From contig JBEWZL010000296.1 in the NCBI GenBank assembly GCA_045837725.1, positions 44,248-108,247 of the forward strand: a stretch of 64,000 nucleotides of DNA, read 5' to 3'. The notes beneath the pieces were generated by a model. That model had not been told where the DNA came from. It saw nothing but the letters and a program-made list of their open reading frames with translations, and did not search any database. Numbering within the stretch: the first letter of the stretch is position 1; each line of letters opens with the position of its first letter. Positions 1 through 12,008 of the stretch are shown piece after piece. The DNA is from Vermamoeba vermiformis. Its lineage: Eukaryota > Tubulinea > Echinamoebida. A program made the position numbers and the translations under genes.

Positions 1-3000
1 CAATCTCGCACGCAATTCTTCTCGTTGTTGCTCGCTCAAATTGTGTAGCACTTGTTGCGACGAGTTATTTTCAGTTGGTTTCTTCGTTGTTTTGTCACTT
101 TTACTTTTAGGCGGTTTTGTCTTTGGTCTTTTGCCACTACTATCATATCCAAATAACGGATTAACAGCCGTAGCCAGTGTTGGGGCTGTACAGCGGATGG
201 TTAGACACGTCATCATCTTCATCGGTGTCAGATCTGCCTCCACAACAAAACCATCGCCTTTTCACGGCCTCCTTCATCGAGCTACTTGCACTCTCGTCTT
301 CATCCTCTGAGGCACTGTTTTGAATCGAGCTCAACATCTCTAAGATTTGACTGGCTTGGGTTTTGGTGAATTGACTCGGATCGAAGCCAAGCTTGCGAAT
401 GAGTGCTGCGGTGGCTTCATCCAGTTGTGCACTCTGAAAAGGTTGTTAGCAGTGTTTCTGGAACTATTTCCCACAGTAATTTTGAAATTAAGTAAAAAAA
501 TTTGTGCGCTGAATGATCACAATCTCGATCAATCTCCCGCCTTATCCAAATATGGTATTCACGCCGATCCCGCATGACAATGATGCCACCGGGGACCATT
601 ATAGTGTTACAAAACTTCAAGGTTCCACGTGACTGTGGTGCGGAGTGGTAATGTTCGAGATTCATCACTTCACGAAATTTCACGAAAGAAAAATGTAACG
701 GACACGTACCTCATCAACAGGCTTTTCAGAAGCATCAGCGTACATCTCACCCGAGTGATAGGCTTGTTCAAAATTGAGCGTGTTGAGGTCGTCAGGACTG
801 CTCTGTTTGATCAGTTGAATGTTGTTCATGGCTGCCGTTGTTTGCGGACTGTTTGCGCCCACAGTCTCCATGAAGATTTGATGCGCTTTTTCAAAATAAC
901 TTAACGCCTCGTCGTATTTCTAAGAATCAAACGTTAGTTAGGCCACACATTTCGAGTTTCGTTCCGTACTTGTAACTTCAAATGCAACAGTCCCAAGTTG
1001 TTGTTCGTGATGCCCAATGCAACGTGCACGTCACCATACGTAGCTTTGAATATAGACAACGCTTTTTCGTAGTAATTTTTGCACTCGTCCAAGACTACGG
1101 TCCTTGTCGGACTGATTGTTTTTAACTGTCGCCAACAAATTTGAAGCCAAATGGTCAAGCGTGATGCCGACGTAAGTGTGCGTGTCGCCAAATGCTTTGA
1201 TTTTGATATTTTTAGCCTGTTCCAGCAGCTTTTGTGCGCGGTCTCGGCGGCCAGTCGCAGCGTAAATTTTAGCCAAATTGTCCAAGGCAATACCAACTTC
1301 CGAGTGCTCAGGACCTCGTTGTCGCGTCAAAATTTCAAGGACATCTTTGCAGATCGGTTTAGCTTTGCTGAATTCTTTTTGCGCGAACAAGACCTGCGCC
1401 AAGTTGTTCAAGGACTTTGCGACTTGCCAATGAAAATTATCAAATTTAGCTTGTTTGACGCGAATCACGTCCTCGAGCATTGTTTTGGCCTCTTGGAATC
1501 GCTGTTGTTTCGTGTAAACATGCGCCAATTTATCTTTCAAAGCGACCACTGCCAAGCTGTCCTGCGAGAAGCCATTTTCTTTCAAATACGCGATTTTCAA
1601 ATCGATCACTGTAGCGAGCTCGGCCTCGGCCTTGTCGAACATGCCAAACTTAATGTAGAAATCTGCTCGCTTTTCCATCAAGTCCGCAATGTCAGCCTTG
1701 TCGGCTCCAACAGCCTTCATAATATCCAAAGCCTTATTGTATTGTTCTTCAGCTTGATCTTTTTTGTTTTTGTCGCTGTACAAATCAGCCAAGTTTATGT
1801 GCGTCAGCGCGAGTTGCATGTGCGCGTCACCCAAAATGTCACGACGACTCTTCAGCTCGTCCAAATAGAATTTTTCCGCCTCCTCAAAGTTAGCTCGAAG
1901 CACGTCTTCAATGAACGGCTTTACTTGAATGAACTTCGCAATCGCTTGAATGCTGGCGACATCACCTTCTTTGAACGGTTGAGAAGTGTCAAAAAACGTG
2001 TCATTTTTCTTCTTGATTTCCTTTGTAATGGACTTATCAAACTCCACGCCGGTCAAAGCGGTGACTCGTTCGAATAATTTGACTCGACAGCCTTGCCCCT
2101 GATTCACTATCTCGTGCATATTTGGCTCAAGCACGGATGACGCGTATTTGACATGTTTTTCATAATCATCTGTACTATTGCATTCAGGACTATAGAAGCA
2201 TTATAAACATCATATTCAATAATAATAGAAGTACTTACTAAAATATAAATCGCTTCACGATGGCTTCCTTCACACTAACATCCCAAAAATTATCCGCATC
2301 CGGCCTGCCGCCAAAAATTTTCCATCAGTTGGTCATATATGGTTAATACTAGTGGATATATAACTCACCCTTGACCTAGTAACAAGTTGAAGTAATTTAT
2401 CGCGAGTTCTTTGCTGCGTGAAGGAATGTCATTGATGATGTTGCGCCATTCACTGAACAGCACGCTTTTGAAAGCACGTGCCACCAACTCGATCAACAGC
2501 ACGAGGTGCACATCGCGGTCATATTCACTGTGCGTGTTGTCCTTAGAATGTGCATACACTGAGCCCAAGTACCGCACATTTACTCCGTGCGCGTGCATCT
2601 CGTCTTTAATGCCTCGCGCCAAAAATCCTTTGTTCCGGGCCAATTTGTTCGGAATAATATCCGCCAATATTCGTCGAGTGGCAGCACGGACCTCCCTATA
2701 AGAACTAAATAAGACCAAATACAACCATTTAATTATCACTTACTCGTTGTGCTCCTCCTGATTCGGTCTGCCAAATTGACAGAACGCGTCTGAACTGAGC
2801 GGGACGGGATTAGATTTGACAAGTTCAGGCCTCAGCAGCTTGTACAGGTGACAGCTCTTTACCCTGTAAAAAATATCAAAGTCAATTCGGGTTTGCATCA
2901 TTTTGTAAGGTCACGTGTAACAAAAATCTCGAACAAACATCTAAGTCCCGTGCAAAATAATAACGATTTCCAACGCATCCTATGTGTATCGATAACATGA

Positions 3001-4475
3001 TGGGCGTCGGGGTATCGAGATTTTTCGCTGAAACTGTCAAAATGCAGCCCGGATGAATTTCAATTTCAAAATGTTGCCCCATAGGAATTGTTTGTATATA
3101 AATTACTTGGGAATAGGTGCAGCAGCGGGAAACAATCGAGCAGTATCTACGACGTAGTATCGGCCATCGAGACCTTGGTGACCCTCGATGTCGACAGGAC
3201 CGTACAACGTCTTCAACAGCTTGGTACGAGACTCTATCACTTGATGAGGCTTCAGATTGAGTGTCTTTGTCACTTGCTTTAACATCTTTTCCATGTCGTA
3301 ATTATCGGCTAATAATCATCGTCAGCAATCAGCGAGTGCAAGCGGATGTGGATCGCTTACTTTTAATGTCAACAGCAGCATTAGCACTGCCATATATTAG
3401 CGTGTTGCTGCTTAATGGCAATTTACTAACTACGACAAGACAGTGTCCGTAGCATTTAACAAGACACATCATTGGGAAGTGCAGATTCGGAACACCGCAA
3501 GAGATCAAGGCCGTCAACGACTTGAGCTAAGAGAAATCGAGTGTCAATTACGGATATTAATAGTTAAGTCGTACTTCATGGAAAGCAGCCTTTTGAGCCC
3601 ATTCATCGCCACCATAAAGCTTGATTTGGATGTGATCTCGCGCGAATTTCAAAAACAAATCTTTATGCAAGTATTTCTCGCCTCCTGCGATACCTCCAGC
3701 AGCTATTGGCTTGACCTATTATATGACGCGGTCAATAGCTGTAAACCGATCACAGATTAGGGGCAGTACCTGTTTTTTCTCTACTGGCACGTTGATCTCC
3801 TTGACTATTTGTTCGCAAATTGGTTTTGCTACCTAAACGATTCAAAGATTATGGATTGTTATTGGTTGATAATTAAAAGGCGACAACATACTGTCACAAA
3901 CTCTTGAATAAATTGATCTATGTCGGCTTGTCTTAATGCGATCTCCTTAGGCGTAAAAGTAGGCCGTTCTAATAATGCTTGGAACCCTAATTATACAATA
4001 TTGATAAGTAGCGTTACTAATTGAATCGTCTATTTAATAAGTCTTTGTCGGATCTCGCGAGACTAAGGAAGGACACTATATAAATTACATCAATTAACTT
4101 ACGTTCATTCCAATAATAGCTCTTTGCAAAGTCTTGAATCGCACTGCTCAATGGCTTTTGAATTTTATTTCGAAAATCTTTAACCTCTTCCGACAAGCTT
4201 GCGCTCTCATCAAATGATCTGCGTTTAAGTGATTCAGAAGCGGGGTCATAATAATTTCCGTCATTTTTGTAAAGCAAGCTGTACGCATCTGATTCTTTTT
4301 GAATCTTCTTCGTCTGTTCGATTACTTCAGGAGCTTCATAAAAAAATGCATCATCAACGACTTCAATATTTTCGTATTCGTCTGCAGACTTTCGCACGTA
4401 ATTATCGTCAGCAACAGGATCTAGATCGTTCGCAGGATTGTTGTTGATGGAGTTGTTTGATGCTGTAGAGGCCAT
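1..4475 (-). CDS. CLU (clustered mitochondria) family protein with C-terminal TPRs; 3' end beyond window
   Basis: Homologue of CluA/CLUH, a cytosolic RNA-binding protein that controls mitochondrial distribution and the expression of nuclear mRNAs for mitochondrial proteins. The first exon (4475-4103) starts MASTASNN. Later exons give the CLU core: LYGGDEWAQKAA near 3620, DGRYYVVDTARLFP near 3130, HLYKLLRPELVKSNPVPLSS near 2830, and HAHGVNVRYLGSVYAHS near 2580. About ten introns have good GT-AG ends and consistent phase. From 1910 down to about 690 the protein is a kinesin-light-chain-like run of TPRs (LNNLAQVLFAQKEFSKA and similar). The N-terminal ubiquitin-like CLU_N domain usual in the family is not evident. 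One apparent one-base frame slip lies near 1090, inside a TPR. The last 430 bases encode a charged Ser/Asp-rich tail that runs off the window, and its splicing is unclear. The gene is divergent from the eEF1A-like gene at 4690. Confidence 0.9.
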
Positions 4476-4689
4476 TTGATCGACCTTAATAATTATAAAT
4501 ATACGTAATTACACAAAAATACTATTTACAAGCGTGTTCGCCATTTTGCGGTTTAAAAAAAATGCCAGACCACGGAGATTTCTTACCGAACACCCTCAGG
4601 CATTCTTAGTTTAATTGCGAAAGAGAAAACACAAGCACTATTTTTAAATAATGACGAGATAGTGTCCAATATTGAGGGCATCATCTCAA
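4476..4689. promoter_or_regulatory. Divergent intergenic region between CLU and eEF1A-like gene 1
   Basis: About 210 bp separate the start codons of two genes on opposite strands, so both promoters must lie here or overlap. I see no clear TATA box on either side. Confidence 0.5.
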
Positions 4690-6235
4690 AATGTCCTGCA
4701 AGCCACATCTGAGCGTGGTCGTTATTGGTCACGTTGAAGCCGGTAAAACAACTACCGCTAACCGTTTGACCTATTTTTGCAGCTTAATTAACAGTATTGT
4801 TCGTAAGTAATTCAGTTTCGTATTTTCATTAATTTTTTAAAATCATATCTTTACCTCGTATTGTTGCTAGTGTGACGAAAATACTGTAAATAGTTATTTA
4901 TTAATTATGCATATTTATTTAATTTTATTCAGAACCGTGCGAGATAGAACTTCGATCCGCCAAACAACAGTCGAAGTATGCGTACATCCTCGAGAAATTC
5001 GGACATTACCGCGAGTTTCAAGCAACAGTTCACGCTAAGTCGTGGAAGTTGGAGTCCATCAAGTACTCATTTACTATAATTGACACACCTGGACTGCGAA
5101 ACTACGCTAAAAACATCATCGCTGGCATCTCACAAGCTGATGCAGCCTTGCTAGTTGTGTCTGCTGGTGCGGGTGAATTTGAAGTGAGTATCAGTGTGCA
5201 TGGCCAAGCGTACGAACAGGTGATAGTGGCGTATGCAATGGGCGTCAAACAAGTCATAGTCGCCATTAACAAAATGGATCTGATGCACGCCATGTACTCC
5301 GAAACACGCTATGCAGAGTGCAAAAATCAATTAGCCAATTTATTGAACAAAGTCGGGCAAGTTCGGGATTTGCATAAAATGACACGTGTCAAATTGAAAA
5401 ACTTTCTGACATCTCTTATTTTAGATACAAGGCCAATATGATTACATTCGTGCCTGTTTGTAGCAAGACTGGCGTCAATCTAGGTTCAAATACGGAAGTT
5501 TTATCGTGGTACAACGGTCCTACTTTACTGCAAGCCCTCGACGAGCTGCGTGTGCCGCCTCGTCTGAGTACTCAGCCATTGCGGATCCCGATATTTGGCG
5601 TGCAAGAAGTGAAAGGTGTTAGTACGGTAGCTCTTGGCCGTGTCGAGACTGGTGTGCTCAAAGTCAACGACAAGATCGTCATTGCTCCTGGCAATACTGT
5701 TGCTGAAGTTAAGTCAATCGAGATGCACAATCAATCAATACAAGTGGCATGTGCAGGAGACAATATTGGCTTTCGTATTCATGGTGCCTCAGTCCAAGAA
5801 CTGCGACGAGGGTTCGTTGTTGGACACGTGAATAATGACCCGCCAGCTGAAATTGTTGACTTTGTTGCTCACATTGGTGCGTTATAATGTCTAATAGCCA
5901 ACATCTAGTCACTACTAATCGATGCCATAGTGATGTTGCGCTTTACTGGTGAGATTCAAGAAGGCTTCATTTCAGTGGTGCACGCTCACACATGCTATGT
6001 GCAGTGTAAATTTGTCGAGTTGCTGGCAAAGTACAACCGCTCTGGCAACGAGATTGAATCAGCGCCCAACGTGACGGGAATCAAGAGCGGAGATAGAGCC
6101 TTAGTGCGCTTGGTGCCGTTGAAGCCAATGGTTGTCGAATCGTTCAGCGACTTTGCGCAATTGGGACGATTGATTCTGCGCGACAATAATAACACTATTG
6201 CCGTGGGTGTGGTCAAATATGTAAATAAGAAGTAA
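4690..6235 (+). CDS. Divergent eEF1A-like protein 1 (altered GTPase site)
   Basis: Relative of translation elongation factor 1-alpha. Exons are about 4690-4802, 4933-5356, 5425-5876 and 5931-6235, giving about 430 residues against roughly 460 for canonical eEF1A. All three domains are present: the G domain (GHVEA-GKTTT, IIDTPGLRNY, INKMD), beta-barrel 2 (ALGRVETGVLKVNDKIVIAP) and beta-barrel 3 (ALVRLVPLKPMVVESFSDF). Differences from eEF1A are marked. The DAPGHRDF box reads DTPGLRNY, so the catalytic His is Leu. The switch I RERGIT motif is scrambled, and the Lys-rich C-terminus is missing. The second intron (5357-5424) is GC-AG, supported by the join NKVG|YKANMITFVP. Exon 1 carries one extra C (GAAGCCCGGT near 4738-4741) that breaks frame inside the P-loop; this is either an assembly error or true damage. 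A paralogue of the same length follows at 6596. Role unknown; probably not the main elongation factor. Confidence 0.85.
5357..5424 (+). other. GC-AG intron containing a TGACACGTGTCA palindrome
   Basis: The donor is GCAAGT and the acceptor TTTTAG. Removing this stretch restores the conserved eEF1A reading frame, and the homologous intron in the neighbouring paralogue (7284-7399) has a normal GTAAGT donor. The palindrome lies at 5380-5391. Confidence 0.8.
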
Positions 6236-6595
6236 TTAAAGGCAGTTAGATCTAAAGTAGTCACATCTGAAGTTTCGCAGGGTAATTCCTCAGCCTTCGG
6301 CCGGTACCGCTTTTTGTAGACAATAGCACTTTCAGTGACAGTCTTTTGGCTGTCCAGCTTTGGAATTTTTGCCCGATCTGTTTGAAAACACGTGTTTTGA
6401 AATTTCTAGCTAAACTCCCCAGCCCTGGCGACAAATGTGAAGACAAAAGATCATTTTTCATCATGTTTGTAATTATTCTTGGTGCACCAGGCTCGTAAGT
6501 GAACTTCGGGCTCGTTGTTGTGGGCTGATCACTTCGAGAACCGAGATGCAACGAACAGCAGAGCGATTGACGTAGCCCTGAAAATAGCCATTCAA
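6236..6595. other. Intergenic spacer between the two eEF1A-like genes
   Basis: No convincing gene. It contains a 14-bp perfect palindrome, AAAACACGTGTTTT, at 6385-6398, built on the same CACGTG core as the repeated intronic palindrome. The stretch must hold the promoter of the downstream gene. Confidence 0.5.
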
Positions 6596-8224
6596 ATGTT
6601 AAAACGAGCAGCGAAGCCGAAGTTACTTTTAGCGGTTCTCGGTCACGTCGATGCTGGCAAAACGGCTGTTGTTAGTAGTTTGCTTGAAATAAACGACGAA
6701 ATTAATAGGACCATTCGTAAGTAAATGCCTTTAAATGTTTATTATAATAAGTTGGTAATTAATTGGTATTTATTTCTTGTTAATTAAATTTATTTCTTAA
6801 ATATTTGGATTTGACAAAAGTCGACGGCAACGAGGGATAAGAATAACCTAAAATGTTATTAATTAACAAATTTATTTCAGAACCTTGCGAGAGGGTGCCG
6901 CAGACCGCGAAGGACTTGTGGGAAAAGTACCAGAAAAGCGTGTTGTCTGATGGAGTTGGCCGTACCACCCTCAAAGTGTTACAATTCGAGTCACATAGAT
7001 ACATTCTGACCGTACATGATGCTTCGGGGTTCCGCGACTACTTTAAGAACATGATCACTGGCTTCACTCGAGCCAATGCAGGTTTGTTGGTCGTGGGTGC
7101 GGCTCAGGGAGAATTTGAATCTGGCATTTCTATGAACGGACAGACGCGCGAACACTTGGTCTTGGCGAGCACGATGGGCAAACAGTTACTCATTGCTGTC
7201 AATAAGATGGACACTGTTAATTACAGCCAAGAGCGTTTTGGCGAAATCAAACGTGAAATACTTGCTTTGATGAGAAGAATAGGGTAAGTTAAATATGACG
7301 TACGAAGTACTTTAAATCAAATCTGTGAAAAAATATCAATTATCGCACTGACAGTGTCAAATTTTGCTTCTGTACCTAACATTTGGTAACGTTTTCTAGG
7401 ATGCAGTCCGACGCGTGCACGTTCGTGCCAGTCAGCTATAGAACTAAGGCTAATTTTGATACTCCGGCAGACGAGTTCATGCCGTGGTACAAGGGTCCTA
7501 CTTTGATGCAGGCCCTCAACGAGCTGAAGATGACGCAGCATCCTGTTGATCACCAGTTACGACTGACCGTTCACGGCGTGTACAAAATCAAAGGTGTTGG
7601 TGTTGTAGCTGTTGGCCGTGTCGAAACTGGGGTGCTCAAAGTCAACGACAAAATCGTCATTGCTCCTGGCAATACCGTTGCTGAAGTAAAGTCCATCGAG
7701 ATGAATAACAAGCGTATTACTGAGGCATATCCTGGTGACAATGTCGGTTTCAATATTGAAGGTGTTTCAGCGAAAGATCTGCGGAACGGATGCGTTGTTG
7801 GTCATGCAGATCACGACCCGCCAGCTGAAGTCATCGACTTTATTGCTCAAATTAGTACGTTACAATGAATAATACTCGCCACCTACTAGCTACTAATAAC
7901 ATCCGTATAGCTATCGTCGATCATCCTGGTGAGATCCGCGTCGGCTATTCTCCGGTGGTAGATTGTCATTCAAGTCACGTGGCATGTAAATTTGCAGAGT
8001 TTTTGTCCGCACACGACAAGCAAATGAAAGAGATCAAAGGGCCTGTCAATGTACTTAAGAGAGGGTTTACGGCCGTAGTCCGCTTGGTCCCAACTAAGCC
8101 AATGGTGGTTGAATCGTGCACTGATTATGCGCCCTTGGGTCATCTTGTAGTGCGAGATATGAAAACTGTAGTGGCTGTTGGAAAAATCAAGTCTGTAAAT
8201 AAGAAACGAAAGGATGTAAACTAG
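6596..8224 (+). CDS. Divergent eEF1A-like protein 2 (altered GTPase site)
   Basis: Tandem paralogue of the gene at 4690. Exons 6596-6716, 6881-7283, 7400-7854 and 7911-8224 add up to exactly 431 codons with no frame problem. The ATG at 6596 is chosen because it places MLKRAAKPKLLLAVLGHVDA at the usual eEF1A N-terminus; the frame is open further upstream. Seen motifs are GHVDAGKT (P-loop intact), HDASGFRDY in place of DAPGHRDF (catalytic His replaced by Phe), VNKMD (G4), AVGRVETGVLKVNDKIVIAP (domain 2) and VRLVPTKPMVVESCTDY (domain 3). The stretch that should hold RERGIT reads SDGVGRTTLKV. All three intron positions match those of copy 1, so duplication came after the introns. Nucleotide binding is plausible, normal GTP hydrolysis doubtful. 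Family knowledge: eEF1A also binds and bundles actin, which may matter in this neighbourhood (inference). Confidence 0.87.
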
Positions 8225-8502
8225 AGTCGGGATCTTTCCTTTGTACAACTTGATTGTCAGCATCGCCTAGATATCAATGATAATAATATATGTTTCCTTT
8301 CCATCAATAGAACAATGTTGCAGCTCAAAGAGCAAGTGCAGTGATCCGCGAAAAATTAATTTAACAAAAAACTGGCAAAAAGACCATTTTGCCTTAAATA
8401 CGAACTCAACACAACAATTTTATAGGTTGCGTTAGTATAATAGTATTAGTATCTATATTAGTATTCGAGACAAGTTTGTTAGTCAAAATTTAACGGCACA
8501 CC

Positions 8503-10983
8503 ATGGATGCGAGCTTGATTAATCTCCCTCATGAAATATTTTATTATATTGCACGAGACATGGATTTAATAAGCTTTGGAGCAGTTTTATTAACGTGCAA
8601 AGAAGCATCAGTGAGGTTTGGGACCGATCTTCAATTACAAAAGCTTGCGTTTGAGAATACAACGTAAGTAATATTATCAATAATTATTATTAATAATTTA
8701 CAAGTATATAGAATGTATTGTACAATTTTAGAGACCGTTAATCGAATTTTGGCGTAATTATTTAATTTTTTTTATTATTTTTTTAGTGTGGTGGCATGTT
8801 GTAATACTTTTGTAGGCGTAAGCTTATTCACTCCAAGGCCAAAATGCCGATAAGAACGCTATTTTCGGAGCATTTAACATTGGTAAGTAGATTCGACAAA
8901 TAGTTTGTAAAGGCAGAGGATGGATGCAGTCTAATTATGGATCAGATGGCTTTAAAATCGAATGACGTTGAAATAGTGAAGTTTGGGCTTCCAAATATGT
9001 CATACAGATCGATTTTGCAGAAAATCAAGCCGATGCGTGACAAGATGGGAGTTGCACCTGTGAAAAGGCAGCATTTTCTCGCGGAAGTGTTCAAATATGA
9101 TGCACATAAAGTATTGAAGCATTTAATAGACGTAAGATTGCCATAATAATATTTGTTATCTGGATCTAATTCTTGAACTTTTTCAGACTTGCATCAACGA
9201 ACTCGAATACGATAAGAATGCCGGAATTAAGCATATTATAGGCATATTATCGATATTGGGAGAATTTGCATTCAGTTTGAGCCCTTCTGACGCAATATCT
9301 GATTCAAAATCATTGCGTTACGTGCTCAGCCTGTTCAAAAAATTCGAACGCGAAGTATTAATTAGTCTTATCCATGTATCGTCTATAGATAACTCATATT
9401 GGGGCATATCAGTACGTTTAAATATTAATTTAGCCTTTCAACCTCATTCCAATCGAATTTTTCCTTATTAGGTAGTCCCGTGCTTTGATTTCTTTAAATC
9501 GCTGCTGATTTATCAACAAAAATTCCCCGAATTTGCTTATAATTTAGACCGTGGCATTCCTGCTAACTATTTCGGCGATAAAATTGCTCACAAGTACCCA
9601 AATCCGAGGCAAATCGCGGGCCCTGGATACGAAAAAAGCGAGTCTAATATTAATAAGAACGAAGTTAGTGAAGATAAGTGTGATAATGGTGAAGAATATA
9701 TTGATCATAGTGCGAAATTTGGTCCCAGAATGCAAATTGAAGAAAAATTTAGTTTCTACACTGCGCCGGTATGAAGTTATTTATTATGATTATCATAATG
9801 TCGCTTAAATATAATTCTTCTACTTGTAGGTAACGCCGCTTGAATTTGCAGCATATTGTGGCAGTCAAAAAGTATTTGACTTGTTGTTAGAATACGGTGC
9901 AACGTTCAATCCGAAATTGCCTTATTTGGCAATAATATTTTATCATCTCAAGTTTAGTCAAGAGGAATTTGTCAATCGATTGACTGAACTAGGCGCAGGT
10001 ACGGAAAAATATTGGACGTCGCACAGGGAACTAACTTTCCTAATTTAGACATCAATCAACCTTTGCCGTTGTATATCGATTACCGTCAACGAGATATTTT
10101 GCGCTTTTTTATTCAAGAGCAAAAACTGGATAATATAATGTACGTAAAACTTTGCTTGCTAATCTGACACTTTTTTGACACGCGAAAAATATTTGACACG
10201 TGTCACGACTGGTCATCGTTCTTTTTCATAATCTGTTATGTTACTATCCAATATTAATGATGTTTATTAGTATGTTGGAGATAGTGCTAGCACGTGGAGC
10301 CAAGTCAAAGATCCATGACCACGAACACGAACGATTAAATGACCCTACAATATATGCTCGTGACATGGGATTGTTAGCATTGAAGGCGCAATTGACCGAT
10401 TACAAACCATTTCAACCGGTGTACGTACCTCGTGGACTTGAATGTGCATGGTCGCGAATCTGACTCAAATTTCCTTTTTAGGCAATTAACGTTCCCTGAG
10501 GGACAGAATTCTTCACGATTGTTTAAAACGTCATATTGGTCGGTTTTTATTCGAGTTTACGCCAACGGTACATTCAATCGTGATACGGGTAAGAATTTTT
10601 TACTTGTTTTTGAAATACTAATTAAAATTAGGAGAATATGTTGGTACTTGGGAGCAAGTCGACGGAAAATTAATTTGCACGGCGAAAAAGCGAATTATAA
10701 AGTATACCCGAGGAGGAAGTGGCGGATCTTACACGAGGGAGACTGAAATTGTACCTACGACCTTCACTTTCCTCATATTTAAGTACGTTCATAATATATT
10801 CATACGAAATTATGGCTTATTTAGGAATAATTTTATTAATACGTTTCTTGCAGAGTTTTCAGCGGTGAATTCGCCTTGACGGAAGACTTGGCTGAGCGGT
10901 CCATCGATAAAAAGCTCTTGTTCATGATGTGGGACGAAGAAGTAACTAATACTATGTACTACCATCAAAATTGGGGTTTATAA
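8503..10983 (+). CDS. F-box protein with ankyrin-like repeat, multi-exon
   Basis: The start MDASLINLPHEIFYYIARDM followed by SFGAVLLTCKEAS fits an F-box, the SKP1-binding adaptor of SCF ubiquitin ligases. Exons with consistent phase continue through 8816-8882, 8913-9131, 9187 onward and 9833 onward. One ankyrin-like unit is visible near 9836 (TPLEFAAYCGSQKVFDLLLEYGA). The C-terminal third (EYVGTWEQVDGKLICTAKKR; ends YYHQNWGL before TAA at 10981) matches no domain I can name. The intron near 10142-10270 holds a TGACACGTGTCA palindrome at 10194-10205. If the F-box is real, this is probably a lineage-specific substrate receptor. Confidence in the gene is high, in exact exons moderate and in function low. 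Confidence 0.7.
10194..10205. repeat. TGACACGTGTCA palindrome (copy 2 of 10), intronic
   Basis: Exact 12-bp palindrome in an intron of the F-box/ankyrin gene. A looser relative, TTTTTGACACGCG, lies about 20 bp upstream. Confidence 0.85.
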
Positions 10984-11114
10984 ATAAATTTGTGGCGAGT
11001 TTTTGTTTTCGATCTGGAATTTCCACCATTCTCGTATCTTTCTCATCACACGAGCACGTGTAGTTACTATTTATTGAAACATAACTGTTATAAAGATCTC
11101 AATAGAGTTACAAT

Positions 11115-11902
11115 ATGGAAGGCAAGCTGCAACGACAATATTTTACGGTAGTTAAAACAGATCGAGAGCCAAGTATTCCAAAAAATCCAAAAAATGCAGA
11201 ATATTATTTCGGACATACAAATGCGCATATTGAAGTCGCAAATGACGAAAACGAGTTCTATGGAAGTAACTTTCAAGAAAGTAAACATTTGGATCCCGAA
11301 GTAGCAGCTCTCTTTACATGCGATTTTTGGCGAGAAGTGTTTGAAGAATTAAATGCATGCGGAGAAGTAAAAATTCGAGAGTATGACGGATTTATGAGCG
11401 TAACAAAAGTTGAAAATTTAGATCGACTTTGCAACGGTTATCGAGAAACGAGTTTAAATAGCAGTTACGACTTTATTCCAAGTTGGAAAATGATGAACGT
11501 ATATAAAGGATGCAATCAAATATTAGGACCACAGAATCTAAAAGAAGTAAGTCTCGGATGCGCTGTTAAAAATTAAAAATTATGAATTCATATTTAATTT
11601 GGTTATTGCAGGCCGTGGTTTCAGTAATTCTCCTGCGAGCATATCATTATGATATTTTTACGGTGGATCTACCAAACGCAACAATGTCAGAAACAGAGTT
11701 CAACAGCTGGGACGAGTTATGGTCTTACGCCTTCTATCATTGTAACGCGGATTGTCCGCACTGCGTTACACCGTACGAAATTTCCGAGAAATTTGACGGC
11801 AAACCTCGTGCTGTCGCTGTGATCAATAATAACTCGATGAGACTGACTTTTTCAGAACGAATGCCTGGCGAATATTATTTTACTTGTTCGTATACTATGT
11901 AA
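11115..11902 (+). CDS. Uncharacterised two-exon protein of about 240 residues
   Basis: Exon 1 (11115-11546) and exon 2 (11612-11902) join in phase 0 at NLKE|AVVSV and give 241 codons including the stop. The protein begins MEGKLQRQYFTVV and ends YYFTCSYTM. A cluster of Cys and His residues (FYHCNADCPHCVTPYE, near 11735-11780) could bind a metal but fits no finger family I recognise. There is no signal peptide or membrane segment. It lies between the F-box/ankyrin gene and the minus-strand F-box-like genes and may belong to the same lineage-specific expansion. I do not recognise it. Confidence 0.65.
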
Positions 11903-12008
11903 CCTATATATAGTTTAAATGATTTAAGGAAAAATAATTAGTGCCTTTATTTACTGTTCGCCGACAGCCGATCTGATCCTGAACTGATCCTGCATCTTTG
12001 TTAGCTAT

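Noticed and set aside
417-683. 88-residue minus-strand frame between CLU exons
   Set aside because: It spans what looks like an intron (from about 687 down to an acceptor near 435) and shows no family motif; only its last few codons overlap the next CLU exon.
1151-2077. 308-residue open frame on the plus strand
   Set aside because: It is the antisense shadow of the TPR exons of CLU, which have clear family motifs on the minus strand.
2882-3082. 66-residue minus-strand frame within CLU
   Set aside because: It lies between two exons that join in frame at IPK|VKSCHLYKLLRP, so it is best read as intron sequence.
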